Of a DNA stretch of 64,000 nt, positions 50,627 to 59,900 are shown piece after piece (the stretch's first letter is position 1; every line of letters starts with the position of its first letter). Below the pieces are notes generated by a model. It ran no database searches. It saw only the letters and a program-made list of their open reading frames with translations, and was not told the DNA's origin. The DNA is from Roseibacillus persicicus. Lineage in GTDB: Bacteria; Verrucomicrobiota; Verrucomicrobiia; Verrucomicrobiales; Akkermansiaceae. Location: assembly GCF_014651675.1 (NCBI RefSeq), contig NZ_BMXI01000007.1, positions 186,001-250,000 of the forward strand, in the 5' to 3' direction. A program made the position numbers and the translations under genes.

Positions 50627-50942
50627 TGGCTCAGTTGGGAAATTATACGTCTACGGTTCCGAATCCCAACTCCAAAAATGAAAAGCGAGAGGAAGTTTCG
50701 AAAGAGTCCTTCTCCCACCTAGCTTGGATGCTCGAATTGCACAGCACAGATAACAAGGTTGTTGGTTTTATTGGGGTTAGCCGGATGTTAGAAACTTGGC
50801 TTCAGGAATGGTCATAGGGCGGACCGGTGAGGCTGAAGGCGAATGGCAACGTCACCGGAACTAGGGACGTGCGTTCCGGACAGATTGGTGCACGCTCGTG
50901 TTGTGCTCAGCCGCTTCCGAGCGAAGCGGCCGCTCAATAGAA
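50627..50942. other. Divergent non-coding region with two hairpins
   Basis: No gene is seen in these 316 bp between the sensor kinase and the DUF1080 gene. Two perfect inverted repeats are present: CCGGAAC/GTTCCGG (50855-50861 with 50873-50879) and, 13 bp before the DUF1080 start codon, CCGCTTC/GAAGCGG (50911-50917 with 50923-50929) around a 5-nt loop. The second lies in the likely 5' leader and could limit translation. There is no T-tract after it, so it is not a terminator. Confidence 0.4.
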
Positions 50943-51716
50943 ATGAAAGATAATCAAATTGCAAAATCTGTGAGTGTCTCAATTGGGGCAGTGATATTGG
51001 CAGCCCTCGGATCGCTTTCCGCAGGAGAGATAGCGGAGAGTCAGCAAGAGTGGTTCAAGCGCTATCAGAAGCAAGTCAACGCTCCTGAACCTGCCTCGAT
51101 GCTGCTGAACCAAACGCCTGAACCTGACCTGGAGACTGGCTATGTGGACTTGTTCAATGGGGTCGACCTGACGGGGTGGACGAGTCGGCAAGGGAAAGCC
51201 TCTTTCGAGGCGAAGGATGGGGTCATCATGGGAACCGCCGTCCCAGGAACTCCCAGCACCTATCTGTGCACCGAGCGCGATGACTATCAGGACTTTGTTT
51301 TCACATGCGAAGTGAAGTGGATCGAGAATCTGAATACCGGAGTGATGTTTCGAGCCCAAGTGCGCAAGACCGAGAAGCTCGCAGAAGAAGTCTATGGTCC
51401 TCAGGTCGAGATGGAGGGCGTGAAAGGAGAGCGCCGCTGGTCGGGAGGAATCTACGGCCAATCCTGTGGTGGATACTACTATCCGGTGTGGCTCAAAGAG
51501 CATGAGGAAGCCCGCAAGGCGATCGAACGCGAAGGCTGGAACCGCGTGACGGTGGAAGCAAAGGGCAAGGTGGTGAAGACCTGGCTCAATGGGGTGCCCA
51601 TCGCCCACTGGGTAGGTGACGGAACTTTCGCCGAGGGCTTTCTCGGGCTGCAAGTTCACAAAGCCAAGTCGGGTCAGGTGGCCTTTCGAAATATTCGAGT
51701 CAAAGAGCTACCATGA
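50943..51716 (+). CDS. Secreted DUF1080 protein (3-keto-disaccharide hydrolase family)
   Basis: About 257 residues from ATG 50943 (MKDNQIAKSVSVSIGAVILAALGSLSAGE); a 15-codon upstream extension is not signal-like. The beta-jelly-roll of Pfam DUF1080/3-keto-disaccharide hydrolase covers residues about 75-255: YVDLFNGVDLTGWTSRQGKASFEAKDGVIMG, FEWRV-like FVFTCEVKWIENLNTGVMFRAQ, GPQVEMEG and the C-terminal GFLGLQVHKAKSGQVAFRNIRVKEL. The family is very abundant in Planctomycetes and Verrucomicrobia. Some members cleave 3-keto-glycosides; others may simply bind glycans. It is monocistronic. Confidence 0.88.
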   Translation: MKDNQIAKSVSVSIGAVILAALGSLSAGEIAESQQEWFKRYQKQVNAPEPASMLLNQTPEPDLETGYVDLFNGVDLTGWTSRQGKASFEAKDGVIMGTAVPGTPSTYLCTERDDYQDFVFTCEVKWIENLNTGVMFRAQVRKTEKLAEEVYGPQVEMEGVKGERRWSGGIYGQSCGGYYYPVWLKEHEEARKAIEREGWNRVTVEAKGKVVKTWLNGVPIAHWVGDGTFAEGFLGLQVHKAKSGQVAFRNIRVKELP

Positions 51717-51760
51717 GATTACCGTGATGTCCCTGTCGGGGATTTGGTTGGGTTGGATTG

Positions 51761-53182
51761 TTAGTTGACCCGGTAATCCATTATAATCAGTGGGGAAGGA
51801 ACCCCGTCGACAGCCTCCGGCTTCTTGGTCCGTATTTTCCGTTTTGGATACTCTTGGAGATAAAGGGAGAGGACCTCCTCCGTTGCCCAGCGGGTCGGAT
51901 CGGGAATGGCATCAGCGGCAATGGACTGTTTTTCCGGCAAGTTCAGACGTTCCCATTTCCACTTTGTGATTTGAGCGTTGGGGGTTCCCTTTGCCAACTG
52001 GAGGGTGTCGTTGTCCGAGAAAATGAGAATCATTTTGCGCTGGGGAGTTGCCAGCAATTTGGGCCGGTTGCCGCCGAAGGGCAGGGCTTGATGGAGCCAC
52101 CTCCCGGCACTCGTTCGCCAATAGTGCTGGTAGCGGCGCTCCCGGGAGCCCTCTGCGCGATGGAAGACCACGATATGGATGCTTCCGTCGGGAAAGGCGT
52201 AGTGGGTGGTTTGGTTGGAGAGCCCACTCGCCAGAGGGATGGGGGCAACGACCAGGCCTTCCGTATCGAGATGGATGGGGGCCTTGCCGGTGGAGCCAAT
52301 CATTTTTCCCGCAGAGTTGTGCCACGTTCGTCCATGATCATCGCTGTAGGCGTAACAGAGGCTGTGGTTGTTTAGAGCGAGGGTTTTCTCAAAACGGTCC
52401 CGCCAGACCCACGAGGCATGGAGGCGGTTGCCAGCGTAGGAAAGGCAGTTCATGTAGGGGCACCGGTTGTGGCTCGTTTGACCATTGCTTTTGAGGATAC
52501 CTTTGTCTCTCGAAATAAACTTGCCGAGCCCCGGAGTCCATTGGTGACTCCCGCCATCGTATTCTTCGATGAAACCGTCGCCGTTGGCCGAGGTGACGGA
52601 GCGGTAGTAGAGCATGAGGTTGCCATTGGGGGCCGCGAAAAATCGAGGATAGGTCACTCGCTCGGCAGCCGAGACCTTTCCCAGACTATGCTGCTTTTCT
52701 CCGAAGAGCTTCTTCGTCCATTCTGTGGTCTTGGGATTGTGGGCGGCTCCGATTTGAGAGACTCGATAGTTGAGCTGGCTCGCGTGGTGGTCAAAGGCCA
52801 TGTGGATAGTGCCGTCTTTATCGCAAATGCCGAGGACAGCGGTGTTGTGCGAGTCGTTCGTCTCAAAACGATGGTCGTCAAAAGCAATCACGTCCCATAA
52901 ACCATTGGGAAGCTTCCGGCGCCCGATGCAGACTTGGCGACTGGCGTTGAAGTAGGTGACATACTGGTATCCACGATAGCTCACTAGTGGCCACTGCTGA
53001 TGACTGCGGCCGTTCACGCTAATTCCGAAGCGGGTCGCGGGACCTGCTGCGAAGGTGAGCGCCTTTCGGTCCACGATGGTCTTGGAGAGAGACTGGACTT
53101 CATCGCCGGGGGAGGAAGTCAGAGTCATCCCCAGAATGAGAAGAGAGGAAAGAGCCCGTAGCGGTTTGATGGGAGGGAGCAT
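51761..53182 (-). CDS. BNR_4 propeller protein, candidate polysaccharide lyase
   Basis: A 473-residue secreted protein with signal MLPPIKPLRALSSLLILGMTLTSS. It matches the BNR-repeat family BNR_4 (Pfam PF15892): HQQWPLVSYRGYQYVTYFNASRQVCIGRRKL, FDDHRFETNDSHNTAVLGI, HMAFDHHASQLNYRVS, RVTYPRFF, YRSVTSANGDGFIEEYDG, CPYMNCLSY, SYSDDHGRTWHNSAGK. Ulvan lyases of families PL24 and PL25 are built on this propeller; several His, Arg and Tyr residues here (HNTA, HHAS, YPRF) fit such an active site. Together with sulfatases and rhamnosidases this hints at ulvan or a related rhamnan. The lyase claim is inference; many BNR_4 proteins have no known activity. Confidence 0.7.
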   Translation of the reverse strand: MLPPIKPLRALSSLLILGMTLTSSPGDEVQSLSKTIVDRKALTFAAGPATRFGISVNGRSHQQWPLVSYRGYQYVTYFNASRQVCIGRRKLPNGLWDVIAFDDHRFETNDSHNTAVLGICDKDGTIHMAFDHHASQLNYRVSQIGAAHNPKTTEWTKKLFGEKQHSLGKVSAAERVTYPRFFAAPNGNLMLYYRSVTSANGDGFIEEYDGGSHQWTPGLGKFISRDKGILKSNGQTSHNRCPYMNCLSYAGNRLHASWVWRDRFEKTLALNNHSLCYAYSDDHGRTWHNSAGKMIGSTGKAPIHLDTEGLVVAPIPLASGLSNQTTHYAFPDGSIHIVVFHRAEGSRERRYQHYWRTSAGRWLHQALPFGGNRPKLLATPQRKMILIFSDNDTLQLAKGTPNAQITKWKWERLNLPEKQSIAADAIPDPTRWATEEVLSLYLQEYPKRKIRTKKPEAVDGVPSPLIIMDYRVN

Positions 53183-53490
53183 GAGTTCAAAGTTTTACCC
53201 CGGGACTAGCTGAATTCTTTCTTTCCTCCGGTGAAAGTGAAGAGAGATTTCCGGCAATTGTCCGAAGCGAACGAAAGCGGCGGAAAGACTCTTGTTTAAG
53301 CCTTTGCCCGCCGCTTTCGTGTTTCCTGACGGGAGCATCGAGAGAGAGAAATGGAGGTCCAAGTCTTCTTTCCCGAGCGTCTTTCCTTCCGAATTTCGGA
53401 GGCCGGGATGTGAGCGGCAACAAGGTCCGCGAGTCAGCAAGCCCTCGTTCGCAGTAGCGGTGTTCGGATTGGTTACAACGACCGGTTCAA
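53183..53490. other. Gap with a long perfect inverted repeat
   Basis: No gene is seen in these 308 bp. A 13-bp perfect inverted repeat, ACGAAAGCGGCGG (53271-53283) with CCGCCGCTTTCGT (53308-53320), encloses 24 nt. No T-tract follows on either strand, so a normal intrinsic terminator is not supported. It lies after the stop of the cupin gene and before the BNR_4 gene, both minus strand, and could stabilise the cupin transcript end or be a leader structure. Confidence 0.45.
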
Positions 53491-53889
53491 TCAGGTAGGG
53501 TCGACTTGGAGAGCGGGGGAACTCTCGTTCTTGTTGGCTTCTTCTTCGTAGAAGAAATCTTTGTCGTCGTGCTTGGGGACCGGAATATTAACTAGAGTCA
53601 TTTGGCCTACGGCACGATGCCGGCAGCCGGGCTGAATGAGAATGGAAGACATGGGTTTGACCGGCACCATCTCGCCATCGAGTTCCAGAACGCCTTCGCC
53701 CTCGAGGATGAGATATATTTCAGCAGTCTTCTGGTGGTAGTGAGAAGTGGGCTCGTCCTTGACCTTGAGGAGGTGGATGGATGCGGGGGCGTCGGGGAGA
53801 TCGGCGAAGCCGCGGCGGGTGGTGCCGCAACAGCATTCGATCTCGGGAAGGTCGTCGAGTTGGACTTTGTGGTAGCGCGGTTGGGACAT
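53491..53889 (-). CDS. Small cupin-domain protein
   Basis: A 132-residue single-cupin protein from ATG 53889 (MSQPRYHKVQLDD); the longer frame adds 35 unlikely residues. Cupin motif 1 is SHYHQKTAEIYLILEGEG (metal His, His, Glu) and motif 2 is PGCRHRAVG (His). An IECCCG triple-cysteine stretch near residue 18 is unusual. The protein could bind or isomerise a small sugar or acid, but no substrate is indicated. It is divergent from the GH78 gene at 54181. Confidence 0.85.
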   Translation of the reverse strand: MSQPRYHKVQLDDLPEIECCCGTTRRGFADLPDAPASIHLLKVKDEPTSHYHQKTAEIYLILEGEGVLELDGEMVPVKPMSSILIQPGCRHRAVGQMTLVNIPVPKHDDKDFFYEEEANKNESSPALQVDPT

Positions 53890-54010
53890 GGTCGGAGTGC
53901 GGTCTGTTAGGTTAAATGGCAATAGGACCCCAGCGGGTGGTGAGCGAACTTGATTGCTCCGCAAGGAGTGGATGCGATGACGGCGCGATTCCATCGCGGC
54001 ACCTATTTTT

Positions 54011-54045
54011 TGTCACGAACAATGCGGTGTTCAGCTGTCACGAAC
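54011..54045. promoter_or_regulatory. Direct repeat TGTCACGAAC before GH78 gene
   Basis: The 10-mer TGTCACGAAC occurs without mismatch at 54011-54020 and 54036-54045 (25-bp period), 136-170 bp before the GH78 start codon and between two divergent genes. Similar TGTCACG elements precede the next two genes. Confidence 0.5.
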
Positions 54046-54180
54046 TTACGTTACAATTTTAGGGCTCACTTTTTCGACATGGGGTGGCTACCTTGATAGG
54101 AGTTGGCGGGGGCACTCCATGAAGCCCATGCCAAGTGGACAGTAACCGAACGGAATCCCTCTTTACTCAACTGATACCCC

Positions 54181-56811
54181 ATGCGCGCAATTCACCGACT
54201 TTCAATCATGTTTCTGACGGCTGTGACTTTCAATAATAGTAGTTTTGCTGCGGAAGTTCCTCACTCTCTAACAGTCGGGGAGGGATTTGTTGATCCCGTA
54301 GGCTATCACGACGCCACCCCCGTGTTCTCATGGAAGTTGCCGAACGGTGTTCGCAGGCAGAGCGGCTATCGTATCGAGGTAACCGAGGGAGAGCGGATTC
54401 TGTGGGATAGCGGATGGGTGGAGTCTGCGCAATCTCTCTTGATTCCTTATGGCGGCGCGCCTCTTCAATCGCGTGAGAGAGTGAGCTGGAGGGTGGATTT
54501 CCGCGATGAGGAGGGAAAGGCATCGGGGTGGAGCGAACCTGCCTTTCTGGAGCTCGGACTGCTTTCTAACAAGGATTGGGAAGGGCGCTGGATACGGCCC
54601 CAGGCGGACCTGCCCGAGCTGGAGTCCACTTCCTATTTGCGGCGCGATTTTTCGTTGGAGGGGTCGATTGAAAGAGCCCGTCTTTATGTGACTGCGCGAG
54701 GGCTTTGTGAAGTTCATCTGAATGGTTCAAAAGTGGGACAGGATGAGTTCGTGCCGGGGTGGACCTCCTACGCCAATCGCTTGGATACCATGACCTATGA
54801 TGTCACAGAACAGCTCCAAGAAGGAAAGAATACAGTGGGTGCGCTCTTGGGAACGGGATGGTATGCTGGCAAAATTGGTTTTCGAGAAGAGGCCAACCGC
54901 TATGGCAGCCAGCCCGAATTGCTCCTGCAGCTGGAGGTCACACTGAAGGATGGAAAGAGATTACTGATTGGCTCCGATGAGGGGTGGAAGTCTACCTTCG
55001 ATGGGCCCATTCGCGATTCCAGTATTTACGATGGCGAGACCTACGACGCGAACTTGGAACTGCCGGGGTGGAGCAGGCCTGACTTCAATGACGAGGCTTG
55101 GACCCAGGTTCGGACCAGTAGCGAGCTGGGAAAGGCCCAACTTGCGCCCAAGCCCTTTGCACCTGTGCGGGTGAAGGAGAAACTGCCGACAGTGGAGATC
55201 ACAGAACCTGAAAAGGGGCGATACGTATTCGACCTCGGCCAGAATATGGTGGGTTATCCTGAGATTCGGATTCCAGTGAAGAAAGGCGAAAAAATCACCA
55301 CGCGCTTTGCCGAAATGCTGAATCTCGATGGCACGATGTATACCGACAATTACCGTAAGGCAAAGTCGACGAATTTCTATACCGCCGCAGAAACCGGCAC
55401 CATCACTTGGAAGCCGACCTTTACCTTTCATGGTTTTCGGTATGTTGAGTTGTCCGGATTCACCGATGAAGTCGAACCAGAGAAGGATTGGGTCAAAGGG
55501 CTTGTTCTGAGAACCGACATTCCGCAAATCGGACACTTCGAGTCATCGCATGAAAAGTTGAACCAGTTGCAGTCGAACATTACCTGGGGACAACGTGGTA
55601 ATTTCTTGGATATTCCCACGGACTGTCCGCAACGCGATGAGCGCATGGGTTGGACAGGGGACGCACAGGCCTTTCTTTCCACCTCTATGTTCAACTTCGA
55701 CTCCCATGCGTTCTGGAAAAGCTGGCTGGGTTCGATGCGCGACGACCAGCTGCCGAATGGAAAGATTCCTTGCGTGATTCCTGATGTATTTGCTGGCCCG
55801 GATAGCCCGGGATGGATGGATGCGGCTACTATCGTGCCCTGGAATATCTACGTGCGCACCGGTGACCGCGAGGTTCTTGCTGAGAACTATGAGATGATGG
55901 AGGGGCTGGTGGGATTCTATCGCCAGAAGGCGAAGGGGAATTTGATTCCACGCATCAGTGCCTTCGGGGACTGGTTGCAGCCCTATGCAAAGGACAACAA
56001 GGGAGACACCCCATACCCGCTTTTGGGAACGGCATTCTATGCTCATAGTGCCCAGATCTTAGCCGACTCGGCAAAGGCGCTTGGAAACAAAAGCGGTGCG
56101 GAGAAGTATCAAGCGGAAGCGGATGCGGTGAGAGAGGCCTTCGTAGCACATTACTTTGACGAGGATGGAAAGCAAAAGAATGCGCCTGAGACCCAGACCG
56201 CCTATATTCTAGCTTTGGAATTCAATCTTCTCCCCGGGAAGCAACAGGCGAAGGCCGCGGCAAATCTCATGCGTTTGATCGGGGAAGCAGAAGGACATCT
56301 GCGCACGGGATTTTTGGGTACGCCGTATATTGCGAAAGTGCTCGATGAGACCGGCAATGCAGAGACCGCTTTTTCTCTGTTGTTCAAGGAAAGCTATCCC
56401 TCATGGTTCTATTCCATCAACCAAGGGGCGACCACAATGTGGGAACGGTGGGATAGCTACACCTTGAAGGACGGCTTCCATCCCGAGGGTATGAATTCGT
56501 TCAATCACTACGCCTATGGGGCCATCGGGCAGTGGATGTATGAGCGGGTCGCGGGATTGGCCCCTGATCCCGAGCATCCGGGCTATCAGCACTTTTTTGT
56601 CCGACCTCTGGTGGGCGGCCCTTTGACTTCGGCAAGTGCGACTCTCGAGACCGGATATGGCAAGGCTGCCAGTCGGTGGGTTTTGGAAAAGGGGACTTTG
56701 GAATTGGAAGTGGAGGTTCCGCCCAACACCACTGCCACCATCGAATTTCCGAACGGTCGAGATAGTGAAAAGGTGTCTGCTGGTCAGCATCGGTTTGTTA
56801 TCAAGATGTAG
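54181..56811 (+). CDS. Secreted alpha-L-rhamnosidase (GH78)
   Basis: An 876-residue GH78 enzyme with signal MRAIHRLSIMFLTAVTFNNSSFAA. Domains in order: Ig-like (30-125), Bac_rhamnosidase_N-like beta-sandwich (130-310, LNGSKVGQDEFVPGWTSYANR, GTGWYAGKIGF), concanavalin-like (325-440) and the (alpha/alpha)6 barrel. IPTDCPQRDERMGWTGDAQ gives the acid Glu487 and GATTMWERWDSY the second catalytic Glu. The C-terminal domain is regular. Closely related in layout to the enzyme at 31173 but outside its regulon by upstream sequence, as it has TGTCACG sites instead. It cuts terminal alpha-L-rhamnose. Confidence 0.95.
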   Translation: MRAIHRLSIMFLTAVTFNNSSFAAEVPHSLTVGEGFVDPVGYHDATPVFSWKLPNGVRRQSGYRIEVTEGERILWDSGWVESAQSLLIPYGGAPLQSRERVSWRVDFRDEEGKASGWSEPAFLELGLLSNKDWEGRWIRPQADLPELESTSYLRRDFSLEGSIERARLYVTARGLCEVHLNGSKVGQDEFVPGWTSYANRLDTMTYDVTEQLQEGKNTVGALLGTGWYAGKIGFREEANRYGSQPELLLQLEVTLKDGKRLLIGSDEGWKSTFDGPIRDSSIYDGETYDANLELPGWSRPDFNDEAWTQVRTSSELGKAQLAPKPFAPVRVKEKLPTVEITEPEKGRYVFDLGQNMVGYPEIRIPVKKGEKITTRFAEMLNLDGTMYTDNYRKAKSTNFYTAAETGTITWKPTFTFHGFRYVELSGFTDEVEPEKDWVKGLVLRTDIPQIGHFESSHEKLNQLQSNITWGQRGNFLDIPTDCPQRDERMGWTGDAQAFLSTSMFNFDSHAFWKSWLGSMRDDQLPNGKIPCVIPDVFAGPDSPGWMDAATIVPWNIYVRTGDREVLAENYEMMEGLVGFYRQKAKGNLIPRISAFGDWLQPYAKDNKGDTPYPLLGTAFYAHSAQILADSAKALGNKSGAEKYQAEADAVREAFVAHYFDEDGKQKNAPETQTAYILALEFNLLPGKQQAKAAANLMRLIGEAEGHLRTGFLGTPYIAKVLDETGNAETAFSLLFKESYPSWFYSINQGATTMWERWDSYTLKDGFHPEGMNSFNHYAYGAIGQWMYERVAGLAPDPEHPGYQHFFVRPLVGGPLTSASATLETGYGKAASRWVLEKGTLELEVEVPPNTTATIEFPNGRDSEKVSAGQHRFVIKM

Positions 56812-56825
56812 GTTCGTTTCAGCCG

Positions 56826-56844
56826 GTCACGTATTCACGTGACA
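56826..56844. promoter_or_regulatory. GTCACGT/ACGTGAC inverted repeat before the CotH gene
   Basis: GTCACGT (56826-56832) and ACGTGAC (56837-56843) form a perfect 7-bp inverted repeat with a 4-nt spacer, followed by A, so both arms extend to the TGTCACG type on the minus strand. It lies about 102 bp before the start of the giant protein and just after the GH78 stop. No T-tract follows, so an operator is preferred over a terminator. Confidence 0.5.
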
Positions 56845-56945
56845 AATTGGGGTGTGCTCTCTGTGAGTTTAATTCGTTTAATCACAGAGAGCAGTGGGAG
56901 TTTGCCTTCGTTGATGGAGGCCTCGCTCTCGGTGTGTGGTAAGTT

Positions 56946-59900
56946 ATGAAAGAGAGAAAGCGTTTGACGCGGTCCCGCCTGGGGTTTGTCCGGGGGAGGT
57001 TGTGGGTAGCTGCGATTGGGGTGCTTCAGCCGCATCTTTGCTTAGGGCAGCTTCTCATCAATGAGTTTTCTGCCACCAATTCTGATCGTCTGTTGGTTCG
57101 AGAGACAGGGCAATACCCTCGGGTTGGCAATACGGTGCCGTGGCAATCTGCTTCTTACGATGATTCCCAATGGGAGACTGGAGACGGTCCTTTCGGCTTT
57201 GGCAGCGTCGGGGGAGTTTCGTTGGGGACAAATGTTTCCGCGGAAATGCAAAATCAGACTCCTACTCTTTATCTCCGAAAGAGCTTCAATGTCTCATCGG
57301 GAATTGCCGCTAGCACTTCGAATTTGGAGCTGAAGGTGCGCTATAATGATGGCTTTATTGCCTACTTGAATGGAGTCGAGATCGCGCGCCGCAACATGGC
57401 TCTCCCCGGGATGTTCGCTTATCGGGATCAACCGGCCTATAATTCAAGTTCAAGTAGCGCGCTGACTACCATCACTGTAGGTGTGGCGAGCTCCCTTCTT
57501 CAAGACGGCGAAAACCAGCTTGCGATTCAGGTGCACAATTTGACGGCTGGGAATTCATCTCTTCTACTCGCTGCCGATCTCGAGCTCGCCAATGGCACCA
57601 CGGTGGTTGATGGTTCGACTTCTTGGAACTACTTCGCCGGTCTAGCCGAGCCCTCGGGAGGACTGGTTGATTACGGACTACTTGCCAGGGAGGCGGAGGC
57701 TGCACCCGATGTCGTGTGGGCCACTACGAGCTTTGACGATTCTACCTGGGATACAGGGGTAGGGCCGGTGGGGTATGATTCCGCGAACCCACCACACTAC
57801 GTTGTAGGTGTTCCCGGTCTCATCACGCGGATGCGAAATATTACCCCTTCGATTTACGCCCGCATTCCCTTCAGCGTGACTGCGGCAGAAGCTGACTCTG
57901 CTTTTCCGCTTTCTCTCTTGGTGGACTATGACGATGGCATGATCGTCTATCTCAATGGCACTGAGGTCTATCGCGGCAATATGGGGGAGCCCGGCGCTTT
58001 TGCCTCCCACACTGATATTGCCGGTGGCAATCATCCTGCTACGGGAGACGGAGGTAATCCCATGGACCGATCGCAGATGATCACTTTGGGGGAAGCGAGA
58101 GGCTTGCTGCTCGCGGGAGACAATGTTCTGGCAATCCAACTTCACAATGCCTCTTTGGGGAGTTCCGATTTGATCGGGGAAGCCACCCTCAGCAGCACGG
58201 GAACCACTGCGCGTAATCTGGTTTCTCCAACAGATTCGCTACGCTATTTCGTGGGGCTTGCGGAGCCAATCGACCTGGAAGACATCGGTGAAAATGACAT
58301 CGGAACGATCGAGGACCCGCCGGATTCCGAGAATGATTGGATTGAGATTCGAAACACGAGTTCCGGTGAGATTTCTTTGGATGGTTGGTCTATGAGTGAC
58401 GACCCAAGCGACCCGACCAAATGGGAATTTCCTGCTGGGACAACCATTCCAGGGAATGGCTATCTGGTGGTGGTGGCGAGTAGCCTCGATTACAGCCCCG
58501 CGGGGGACGGGACGACCTATGCGCACACGAACTTCAAGCTCTCCTCCACGGGGGAAGATCTTCTGCTTGTTCGTCCGGACGGTCAAATCGAGGATGAGCT
58601 CCCCGGTGAATTTCCCTCGCAGACGTGGCGCTATACCTATGGTAGGCAAGCTGACGGCACCTTCGGCTATCTCGCGCTCGGTACTCCGGGGGCTGAGAAT
58701 GCCGGTTCGGTTTTGGGAGAAGCTCCCGCGCGGCCTGAGGTCGGTCTTGCCGGTGGCTTCTATCCGTCCCCGCTCAGTGTGTCTCTCACAACTCCAACGC
58801 CCAGCGCAATCATTCGCTACACCACCGATGGCACCGATCCCCTTGGAGGGATGATTTACGGCGGTCCTATTCAGGTCGCTTCGAACACCGTTATCAGGGC
58901 CCGGTCATTTCTGCCCGATGCCATCCCTTCGGAAAGTGTGACCCACACCTATTTGATCAATCAGGGCCCTGCCTATCAGAGTATTCCCGCGATGTGCCTT
59001 TCGGGAGATCCTGCTCTCACTTTCTATGGGCCCAATGCGGCTGATGGGCCTGCCAATGGAGAAGGGGTTTTCGCAATCAACGGTGGTAGCTATGACGACG
59101 GAGTGTGGAGCGCCAATGGACAGAGTAGTGCCTACAATCACGCTGCCGCGAGTGGTCGATCCAATGAAAAGTACGGAGCAATGGAATACTTGCCTCTAAC
59201 AGGCGAGCCTTTGCGGACCGAGCTTGGGATGCGAGTGGCGGGCAGTGGGCATACGCGGGCGCGTTTGCGCATTACCGATGCCATGGACGAGCCGTTCACT
59301 TCGACCTCGACGTCTGCCACCAAGTTCGAAAAGCCATCGATGAACATTTTCTTTCGCCCCGAGTTCGGCGAACGACCCATCGACTATCCTTTCTTCGGGA
59401 GTAACACCGTCACCGAGTTCGACAGCTTGCGGGTGAGAGCAGGAAAGAATGATTGGTATAATCCCTTCATTAAGGACGAGTTGATGAGACGTCTTTTCAT
59501 CAACACGGGACAAGTCGGTAGCTACGGCACCATCCACACCCTCTGGATCAATGGAGTTTACAAAGGCTATTACAACACCGCCGAGCGCATTCGGGAGGGT
59601 TTCATGCAAGCGCATTACAATAGCTCCGAGTCTTGGGATGTGCAGCAGGTGAATAGTTTTTCCAGCGGTGACCCGACAAACTGGAATAAGATGCTCAACT
59701 ACCTGCGCACAGCAGACCTGACCACCACTGCAGGCTATGCGGGGGTACTCGACTACCTCGATGTCGACAACTACCTCGATTACATCCTCGTGAACGCCTA
59801 CGCTGCAATGGGGGATTGGCCCCACAACAACTGGATTGCGGCCCGCGAGCGGAGTTCGACGGGACGCTGGCGTTTCTATGTCTGGGATGCGGAAGGTGCC

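Noticed and set aside
56826-56843. Considered a terminator for the GH78 gene
   Set aside because: No T-tract follows on the plus strand, and the same GTCACG element is found before the neighbouring genes where a terminator is not expected.
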